Assembly: GCA_047620825.1 (NCBI GenBank)
Contig: JBLHOC010000195.1
Location: forward strand, 1-5,063
Length of the DNA stretch: 5,063 nucleotides
Direction: 5' to 3'
Source of the DNA: UBA987 sp047620825
GTDB taxonomy: Bacteria > Bacteroidota > Bacteroidia > NS11-12g > UBA9320
The stretch's first letter is position 1, and each line of letters opens with the position of its first letter. The translations under genes were made by a program, and so were the position numbers. Below are positions 1 to 5,063 of this stretch, piece by piece. The notes beneath the pieces are model-generated. The model saw nothing but the letters and a program-made list of their open reading frames with translations. It was not told the DNA's origin and ran no database searches.

Positions 1-1
1 T

Positions 2-745
2 GTGACTAATGTTCAAAAAACAGGAGCAGTAAAAACAGTGCCGGTTGTAACTCTAGACCCATCAGACAGTGCATTATATTTTAGCAAAAATGCTGAAGCC
101 TACGAAGGAATGCTTGTGGGAATGGTTAATCCAGCTGGAGGAAAAGTATTTGTATCAAATCCAAGGTTAAGCAACTTTGGTGAATACCAAATATCTACAG
201 ACCAAGATGCTTCTTATGGTAAATCAAGACGCGTTCAATCAGGTATTCAAAACACAAACAACAGTAGTAGTTTGTGGGTTTCATTAGTTTCTGATACAAC
301 ATTGGCTACGAGAGAAGGCAACATGAATGTTACAGCAATCGAAGTCACTCAAGGTATGTCATTCGACACCGTAGTAGGTATCTTGTACTATGGTTTTGGC
401 AACTATAATTTAATACCACGAAACAATGATGATTTCATCGGGTCAAGTGTTACACTTCCTGCTACAGACTATCCTGATATCGTTTCAGTTAAAAGAGTTT
501 TGGAGTTAACGGGTGTTAAAATATACCCAAACCCAGTGCAAGACGAATTGACTATTTCTATTTCAGACAATAGTTTAACTGATGTTATAGTAAACATTAT
601 TGACCTTACAGGTAAAATCGTAATGAGCAAGTCTGTGAATACATTTGATAGTGTTTCATTGGCAACACTTCAGTCAGGATTATATATCGTCCATTGCACT
701 AGCAACGGACAATCTTTAGGTAGTAGCCGTCTAATTAAAGAGTAG
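2..745 (+). CDS. C-terminal part of a secreted T9SS type A sorting-domain protein with an ExeM/NucH-like OB domain (5' partial)
   Basis: The frame is open from the window edge, so this is the last 247 codons of a longer gene. The GTG at base 2 is probably internal, because no signal peptide follows it. Residues about 25-140 of the fragment resemble the OB-like domain that precedes the nuclease domain in ExeM/NucH extracellular nucleases: a YEGMLV motif at 34-39, FGEYQIS at 59-65, and a GILYYGFGNYNLIPR segment at 126-140. No endonuclease domain follows. Residues about 170-247 are a typical type A T9SS sorting domain: KIYPNP at 173-178, DLTGKIV at 201-207, LQSGLYIV at 223-230 and a closing RLIKE at 243-247. 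In this family the domain directs the protein across the outer membrane and is normally removed, often with attachment to surface A-LPS. The product is therefore inferred to be secreted or surface-anchored. The stop lies 2 bases before the next gene. The sorting domain is very secure; the OB assignment is by motif recall and moderate; the function of the whole protein is unknown. Confidence 0.9.
   Translation: MTNVQKTGAVKTVPVVTLDPSDSALYFSKNAEAYEGMLVGMVNPAGGKVFVSNPRLSNFGEYQISTDQDASYGKSRRVQSGIQNTNNSSSLWVSLVSDTTLATREGNMNVTAIEVTQGMSFDTVVGILYYGFGNYNLIPRNNDDFIGSSVTLPATDYPDIVSVKRVLELTGVKIYPNPVQDELTISISDNSLTDVIVNIIDLTGKIVMSKSVNTFDSVSLATLQSGLYIVHCTSNGQSLGSSRLIKE
509..742 (+). other. T9SS type A C-terminal sorting domain (encoded segment)
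   Basis: This segment encodes the last 78 or so residues of the first gene. It has the sequence blocks expected of the Por secretion sorting-domain family (TIGR04183 type): a YPNP motif near the domain start, a central D-L-T-G-K strand turn, an S-G-L-Y strand, and a basic/acidic K-E end directly before the stop. In known members this is the signal recognised by the T9SS translocon and the PorU sortase. The organism is therefore predicted to have por/gld/spr T9SS genes elsewhere. Confidence 0.92.
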
Positions 746-762
746 GCTTGTCTACTATTAAT
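734..762 (+). promoter_or_regulatory. Weak stem-loop containing the upstream stop codon and the TTG start of the lipoprotein gene
   Basis: Bases 741-745 (AGTAG, which includes the TAG stop) pair exactly with 752-756 (CTACT). A G-U pair can add at 746/751, leaving CTTG of 747-750 as the loop, and this contains the TTG start. After a 2x1 internal loop, 734-738 (ATTAA) can pair with 758-762 (TTAAT). The pairing is visible in the sequence. The structure is AU-rich and short, so any role is inference; it may be fortuitous or it may modulate reinitiation at 748. No Shine-Dalgarno sequence better than a loose purine stretch (AAAGAGTAGG, 737-746) precedes the start. Confidence 0.3.
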
Positions 763-2208
763 CAAAAAACATTCCTAATAGCAGCACTTGCGAGTGCTGC
801 TATTTTTCTTGTTACTTCTGTTACAAGCTGTAAGGAAGATGCCATTATTGGTAATATTCCGCCCGACACACATTTGTCGATTGAAAAAATTGACCTTACA
901 GGCGAAGACAGGCTAAACTCAAGTGTGTATTTATCTTGGTTTGGAACAGATGCTGACGGTCATGTCGTAGCTTTCGAATATTCTATTAATAACACCAATT
1001 GGTTTTACACCGAATCGAGAGATAGTACGTTTAAATTCCCTATCGACCCTGGCCAAGACACAACAGATATTAACTTCTATATTCGAGCCATTGACAATTC
1101 TGGTTTAACAGATGTGTCGCCCGCTTACTTAAAGATTCCTTTACGCAATTCAGCTCCCGAAGTAAACATTATAGAGGAGTCCTTTCCAGCAGACACTGCG
1201 TATAGTGTGGTTACCTTTCGCTGGCGTTTTAGTGACCCAGATGGTGACAATACCGTAATAAAGGCTTTGATGAAAGCAAACGATGGTGCATGGACTGAAA
1301 TTGATAGAAGTAAGTTTATGTTAAGCATTAGACCAAAAGATGCTAAAAAAGATGGCATCATTGACGCTGACGTATTCTACAATACAGACATTGCAAATGC
1401 CGCACTAACCTTGGATGGAGTTATCAATAATGGAGACAATACTTTTTATCTAAAAGTTGTGGATTTTGCTGGTTCAGAGAGTGCTGTGGACACGTCCGAA
1501 ATTATATTTATTAAAAGGCAAACGTCTGATTTACTGCTAATTAGTGGTCAACCACCAGAAGTAAATTTTGAATATCAAAGATTGGTTGGTGACAATTACG
1601 TTGATTTTGATGCAATAGATTTTGCATTAGACAATGGTCAATATCAACCAAAATTTTGGAACCCAACGTTCTCATTACTAACTGAATTGTACGACAAATT
1701 GGTTTTTAATTGTGACCAAAGTTTATTCAGCAACCCAATAACCGGACAATCTGGACTTTTATTAGAATTTGCAGCACCTGTTTTACAGAACTACACCAAC
1801 ACGGGTGGAAAATCATTCGTTATCACTAGTTTCCCAGCAGGATTTGTCCCATCTGAATTAAGAGGCGCTATTCCAATTGATAGCCTGAGTACAACAAGCG
1901 GACAAGCTGTTGTAAGTAACGATTCAAGTGTGGTAGGAATCAATAATGACTGGCCCAATATCCAACCAAAAAATCTTATTCTCGGTTTAGATCCATTTCT
2001 ACCTAGTATTGATGGTGAGCCTATTTATACAGCCCAAATATCAACGTTCGGCGCCTGGGAAGGGCCAAACATTGTTGGTGCTATTCGAAAGCAAAATGGA
2101 AACACAAACCAAGTTTTTTTTAGCGTAGAATTATATAGGTTTGACAAAGACCCAGTTGCTTTAAATAAAATTTTTGATAGAGTACTTAACACAGAATTTA
2201 ATTGGTAA
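748..2208 (+). CDS. Envelope lipoprotein with tandem Ig/Fn3-like domains and an uncharacterised C-terminal alpha/beta domain
   Basis: The product is 486 residues. Residues 1-27 form a lipoprotein signal peptide with K7, a hydrophobic core at 9-23 and a V-T-S-C lipobox, so Cys28 should be lipidated. K29-E30-D31 follows, similar to the K plus two acidic residues of lipoprotein export signals in Flavobacteriia, which suggests the outer leaflet. Residues about 38-132 and 136-257 look like two successive Ig/Fn3-like beta-sandwiches, each with a W-x-D-x-D-G type motif (WFGTDADG 64-71; WRFSDPDGD 159-167) and a late strand (FYIRAIDNSG 110-119; FYLKVVDFAG 233-242). From 261 a different domain begins: a hydrophobic strand LLLISG (262-267), YDKLVFNCD (315-323) and GGKSFVITSF (353-362). 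This is the strand/turn rhythm of class I amidotransferase-like or ThuA-like folds, but no catalytic triad is evident. The TTG start is the only usable one: an in-frame TAA lies at 736-738 and no ATG occurs before the lipobox. It sits 2 bases after the previous stop and overlaps the receptor gene by 7 bases. The role is unknown; an accessory to the receptor is plausible. Confidence 0.87.
   Translation: MSTINQKTFLIAALASAAIFLVTSVTSCKEDAIIGNIPPDTHLSIEKIDLTGEDRLNSSVYLSWFGTDADGHVVAFEYSINNTNWFYTESRDSTFKFPIDPGQDTTDINFYIRAIDNSGLTDVSPAYLKIPLRNSAPEVNIIEESFPADTAYSVVTFRWRFSDPDGDNTVIKALMKANDGAWTEIDRSKFMLSIRPKDAKKDGIIDADVFYNTDIANAALTLDGVINNGDNTFYLKVVDFAGSESAVDTSEIIFIKRQTSDLLLISGQPPEVNFEYQRLVGDNYVDFDAIDFALDNGQYQPKFWNPTFSLLTELYDKLVFNCDQSLFSNPITGQSGLLLEFAAPVLQNYTNTGGKSFVITSFPAGFVPSELRGAIPIDSLSTTSGQAVVSNDSSVVGINNDWPNIQPKNLILGLDPFLPSIDGEPIYTAQISTFGAWEGPNIVGAIRKQNGNTNQVFFSVELYRFDKDPVALNKIFDRVLNTEFNW
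777..807 (+). terminator. Intrinsic-terminator-like hairpin inside the lipoprotein signal-peptide codons
   Basis: Bases 777-788 and 793-804 are perfect 12-bp inverted arms (AATAGCAGCACT and AGTGCTGCTATT) around a TGCG loop at 789-792. A run of five T ends the structure at 803-807, two of them inside the stem, and the stretch just after stays T-rich; an A-run (764-769) lies upstream. This is the form of a Rho-independent terminator placed shortly after the first gene's stop. However, it lies within codons 10-19 of the lipoprotein, encoding its Ala-rich hydrophobic core. It may act as an attenuator disrupted by translating ribosomes, or it may be a by-product of GCA/GCT alanine codons. The stem is directly visible; termination activity is inferred. 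Confidence 0.5.
2199..2208 (+). promoter_or_regulatory. Overlapping stop/start junction (TTG start inside the last codons of the lipoprotein gene)
   Basis: The receptor gene's TTG at 2202-2204 overlaps the final Asn-Trp codons of the lipoprotein gene, whose TAA is at 2206-2208. The receptor frame has an in-frame TAA at 2199-2201 immediately before the TTG, so the start cannot lie further upstream. No Shine-Dalgarno sequence is visible. The arrangement implies translation of the receptor by termination-reinitiation, coupling it to the lipoprotein. The overlap is seen; the coupling is inferred. Confidence 0.6.
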
Positions 2209-5036
2209 GTTTACGTCACATATCTCTTTTCACCTTAATGGTTATGACAGTCTTGGTATCACAAGCCCAGACTAAAACAGGTTTCATAAAAGGTACGGTC
2301 ACGGACGCAGTAACAGGTGACGGACTGCAATCTGCCACGATTTACTTAATTGGTTCTTACTATGGCGCCACATCCGCTGATGATGGGGATTATGTGGTAA
2401 CAGATGTTAAACCTGGAGATTACAGTGTTAAGGTACAATATGTTGGTTACGTTGATAAAGTATATACCGGGATTCATGTGTCTGCTGGTAAAACAACAAC
2501 GCTAAATATTAAACTCGAATCACAGAAAAACACATTTAAAACCGTAACAATAGTTGGGAATCGTCGAATTGTTGATTTGGACGAAGCCGACACGAAAGTG
2601 ACAGTAACCCAAAAGGACATTGAGAACATGAATGTTCGTGATGTTAAAGAAGTTGTTGCGTTACAAGCTGGTGTTTCTCAAACAGCAGATGGACTTCAGA
2701 TTAGAGGTGCTAGGGTATACGAAACTTTATATTTAGTTGACAATGTTACAGCACAAGATCCGTTGGCAGGAACCGGTTTTGGCGTAGAAGTTGCGAGTGG
2801 TTCGATTGGAGAAATGGAACTAACAACTGGAGGATCTGGTGCCGAATATGGTGATGGCTCAGCTGGTGTAATATCAACTACAATTAAGGAAGGTTCAGAG
2901 AAATTTCAATGGTCAGGAAGTTGGCAAAGCGATCATTTCGGTTTGTATGCAGGTCCTTCGCAATGGAATTCTGATCTGGCTGAATTCAATTTTGCTGGTA
3001 CCATTCCAAAGACCAAAAAGAAGTTAACCTACTTCGCCAACTTTACGATGAGTATGCATGACACGTACTTTGGCTCAACGGCAAATCAGCTCCGCAGCTC
3101 AATGTATGCGAATGATTCGTTTTGGGCACCTCGTCAAGAAAATAAATATACAAACACAGTTAAAATTGCCTATCAACTTAAACGAGGCACCAAGCTCACA
3201 CTATCTAACCAACATAGTTTATCGATTAACCAAAATACAAGAACACTTCAAATTGTTGGATTTGATGCGATATTAAGTCCAGGCTTCCAGTTTAATAGGA
3301 GTCTCAATTTAGACAATGCTACGACCTATACGCATGCAGCGAATTTGACAGCGTTAAACTTGAAACATAGCATTAACGAGCATTTGGTTTTGAGGGCAAC
3401 AGTGGGTCGCTTGTTTACCAACTTAAGGGCTGATGCCAACGGACGACCTTTCCGAACAGAAAGTGTTGATCAACTATTTGATGAATTTTCTATTGTAACA
3501 GACCCGGTTGAAGTCTTCAATCCAACGTCCAACGTACAGTTTGTATTACCCGGACCGGGATTAATAAACAATGGCGGTATTTCTGGAACTTGGCACGATC
3601 ATTTTGCGAAAGAAATTACACTTAAAGCAAACGTCAAATACTATCCTACGAATAGGGTCAATGAATTTACGTTTGGATGGGAGCACAAATTCAACCATTA
3701 CCAATGGGTAGATGTCTCTCGTCCATGGGTAGGTGCACCAATACAGATTGACGACACCACATATACTGCATCAATTTCCATTGGCTCAAGCAATGACATC
3801 TGGGAGGTAAAGCCGAACAACGGCGGTTTGTTTGCTGTAGATAAGATTACATATAAAGGCATTGTAGCAAGTTTAGGTTTACGCCTTAACTATTGGGCAC
3901 CAGGCAAGTTTGCTGACGACGCCGTAAAAAACGACTTAGCACCAGTCATTGATCAAATCAGAACTGATTACATGAAAAACACTTTTGGGATGCTAGGCTT
4001 GCGTTACAAAGTGAGAATATTACCTAAGGTAAATGTTAGTTTTCCTGTAACGAGCAACAACTCTTTGTACTTCAACTATTCCCACTCCATGCGATTACCT
4101 CATCCACGGTTTTTGTATGCTGGATTAGATCCAACCTTTCAAGATCGTTCCTTTTTATCAAACGTGGGGAATCCAGATTTGAACCCAGAAGTAAACGTAT
4201 CCTATGAGCTTGGCTACAAGACTCAAATAACCAAAGATTTTGGATTGACCCTATCTGCGTATAACAACAACAGGTTCGACTATATCGTAAGTAGACGTGT
4301 GATTGTACAAGACCAAACAGGAAGACCTGTTACTAAAGTCATGTATATCAATCAGGATTACGCAAAAATTGTAGGCGCAGAGTTTTCAACGACCTATAGA
4401 ATTAAGGAATATGTACGCATATTTTGGAACGTATCGTATCAAGTGGCACGTGGAAAATCTAACTCCGCAAGAGAATCAAGTTTACAAATTGAACAAACTG
4501 GTGAAGTACCACTGAGCTCGGAGCAATATCTTGCTTGGGACAGACCTTGGAATACCACCATTGGTATCGCTTTGAGTTATGACACATCATTGAAACGGCT
4601 TCCAAAATGGTTTAAAAATACCCAAATGTTCTTATCTGGTAATTATCAAAGCGGGTATCGATATACACCTCAAGTACTTGAAGGCTACAATGCCCTTGGT
4701 AGACCATTATATCGTGAACTTACAGACAAGTATTTACAGTCGCGGGCAAAACCATGGTACAATGCAAACCTTAAACTGAATCGTACAATTAGATTTAGTA
4801 AAAAGAATAGAAGTGGCATTACCATTAGCTTTGAGGCAAGGAATCTTTTTAATAACCAAAACCCTCAAATAATTAATCCGATAACTGGAGATGCTTACCA
4901 AGATGGTGACAATGTTCCAAACAATTGGCGTGATTCTAGATATATTGGACCTCAAGAAAGTGGGTTACCTCCAACAAATCCTGCTAGATATTTGGCACCA
5001 AGACAAATTTTACTTGGTCTAAAGTTTAGATTCTAG
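2202..5036 (+). CDS. TonB-dependent outer-membrane receptor with N-terminal carboxypeptidase-regulatory-like domain (non-SusC type)
   Basis: The 944-residue product is a full-length TonB-dependent transporter, expected to bind a substrate at the cell surface and import it using TonB/ExbBD energy. Residues 1-22 are a Sec signal peptide (R5, H6, hydrophobic 7-19, probable cleavage SQA|Q). Residues 27-107 form a CarboxypepD_reg-like beta-sandwich (GFIKGTVTD, then GDYSVKVQYVGY at 72-83). TVTIVG at 114-119 is a likely TonB-box equivalent. Residues about 125-231 are the plug, with LQIRGARVYETLYLVDN (165-181) and GGSGAEYGDGSAGVI (210-224). The rest is the beta-barrel, with the typical GNPDLNPE turn (656-663) and a C-terminal aromatic end (LKFRF) as the barrel-assembly signal. 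No SusC LDEVVVTGYG signature and no SusD gene are visible, so a SusCD glycan system is unlikely. The TTG start keeps the basic n-region; the first ATG (2238) would leave too short a signal peptide. The gene overlaps the lipoprotein gene, suggesting a shared task. The substrate cannot be told from sequence. Confidence 0.96.
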   Translation: MVSLRHISLFTLMVMTVLVSQAQTKTGFIKGTVTDAVTGDGLQSATIYLIGSYYGATSADDGDYVVTDVKPGDYSVKVQYVGYVDKVYTGIHVSAGKTTTLNIKLESQKNTFKTVTIVGNRRIVDLDEADTKVTVTQKDIENMNVRDVKEVVALQAGVSQTADGLQIRGARVYETLYLVDNVTAQDPLAGTGFGVEVASGSIGEMELTTGGSGAEYGDGSAGVISTTIKEGSEKFQWSGSWQSDHFGLYAGPSQWNSDLAEFNFAGTIPKTKKKLTYFANFTMSMHDTYFGSTANQLRSSMYANDSFWAPRQENKYTNTVKIAYQLKRGTKLTLSNQHSLSINQNTRTLQIVGFDAILSPGFQFNRSLNLDNATTYTHAANLTALNLKHSINEHLVLRATVGRLFTNLRADANGRPFRTESVDQLFDEFSIVTDPVEVFNPTSNVQFVLPGPGLINNGGISGTWHDHFAKEITLKANVKYYPTNRVNEFTFGWEHKFNHYQWVDVSRPWVGAPIQIDDTTYTASISIGSSNDIWEVKPNNGGLFAVDKITYKGIVASLGLRLNYWAPGKFADDAVKNDLAPVIDQIRTDYMKNTFGMLGLRYKVRILPKVNVSFPVTSNNSLYFNYSHSMRLPHPRFLYAGLDPTFQDRSFLSNVGNPDLNPEVNVSYELGYKTQITKDFGLTLSAYNNNRFDYIVSRRVIVQDQTGRPVTKVMYINQDYAKIVGAEFSTTYRIKEYVRIFWNVSYQVARGKSNSARESSLQIEQTGEVPLSSEQYLAWDRPWNTTIGIALSYDTSLKRLPKWFKNTQMFLSGNYQSGYRYTPQVLEGYNALGRPLYRELTDKYLQSRAKPWYNANLKLNRTIRFSKKNRSGITISFEARNLFNNQNPQIINPITGDAYQDGDNVPNNWRDSRYIGPQESGLPPTNPARYLAPRQILLGLKFRF

Positions 5037-5063
5037 AGTTTTACGTCTAACGCATCTCGAAGT
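5037..5063. other. Unassigned 27-base tail after the receptor gene
   Basis: Only 27 bases follow the receptor stop. They contain no ATG, GTG or TTG on the plus strand and no inverted repeat that would form a terminator. Whether the operon continues or ends here cannot be judged. Confidence 0.5.

Noticed and set aside
2..4. GTG at base 2 as the true start of the first gene
   Set aside because: No signal peptide follows it although the T9SS tail demands Sec export, so the gene must continue upstream of the window.
599..902. A 14-base exact repeat, ATTGACCTTACAGG at 599-612 and 889-902, encoding I-D-L-T-G in two different proteins
   Set aside because: The flanks diverge at once and the protein contexts differ (sorting-domain strand versus start of an Ig-like domain). 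Coincidence is the simplest explanation.
1125..1361. Minus-strand open frame of 78 codons within the lipoprotein gene
   Set aside because: It lies wholly opposite a gene with clear domains, has no recognisable motif and looks like a shadow frame.
2114..2121. Run of eight T in the lipoprotein gene as a possible slippage or phase-variation site
   Set aside because: It encodes Phe codons in a conserved-looking strand, both frames around it are intact, and a single T8 in an AT-rich genome is unremarkable.
3058..3276. Plus-strand open frame of 72 codons within the receptor gene
   Set aside because: It is an alternate frame inside the conserved barrel-coding region with no features of its own.
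640..3675. Matches to the Bacteroidetes -7 promoter motif TAnnTTTG at 640-647, 2136-2143 and 3668-3675
   Set aside because: Several matches are expected by chance in 5 kb of AT-rich sequence. None has a TTG at the usual -33 spacing, and all lie inside coding regions. The one at 2136 is suitably placed before the receptor gene but has only a T-run upstream.
4734..4955. Minus-strand open frame of 73 codons opposite the receptor's C-terminal barrel
   Set aside because: It is a shadow of the real gene without a ribosome-binding site or recognisable protein features.

Overview
The window is AT-rich and reads as one continuous plus-strand block of a Bacteroidetes genome, most likely from the Flavobacteriia/Cytophagia/Sphingobacteriia side rather than Bacteroides. 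The evidence is a type A Por/type IX secretion system (T9SS) C-terminal sorting domain, a lipoprotein signal peptide with acidic residues just after the lipid-modified Cys, a TonB-dependent receptor carrying the N-terminal carboxypeptidase-regulatory-like extension typical of this phylum, and gene starts without Shine-Dalgarno sequences.

Layout: (1) bases 2-745 are the 3' end of a gene for a secreted protein, holding an OB-like domain similar to one found in ExeM/NucH-type extracellular nucleases and then a T9SS sorting domain. (2) Bases 748-2208 are a complete lipoprotein gene with two Ig/Fn3-like domains and a C-terminal alpha/beta domain of unknown function that loosely resembles the class I glutamine amidotransferase/ThuA fold. 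(3) Bases 2202-5036 are a complete 944-residue outer-membrane TonB-dependent receptor gene. (4) The last 27 bases are too short to assign. No RNA gene, mobile element, CRISPR array or convincing promoter is visible, and there is no gene-free stretch over 300 bases.

The three genes are packed like one operon, with a 2-base gap and then a 7-base overlap. All products are predicted to go to the cell envelope or surface. A reasonable inference is a surface binding/processing and uptake module: a secreted or surface-anchored T9SS cargo, a probably surface-exposed lipoprotein and a TonB-driven transporter. The substrate cannot be read from the sequence. SusD is absent and the receptor lacks the SusC signature, so this is not a standard polysaccharide-utilisation SusCD pair.

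The most unusual part is the first gene junction. Both complete genes appear to start with TTG, and in-frame stops just upstream leave no alternative. A perfect 12-bp stem with a 4-base loop and a T-tract, the form of an intrinsic terminator, lies inside the signal-peptide codons of the lipoprotein gene. A second, weaker stem-loop just before it contains the stop codon of the first gene and the TTG start of the next. Together they suggest, but do not prove, translation-coupled attenuation between the secreted protein and the lipoprotein/receptor pair.
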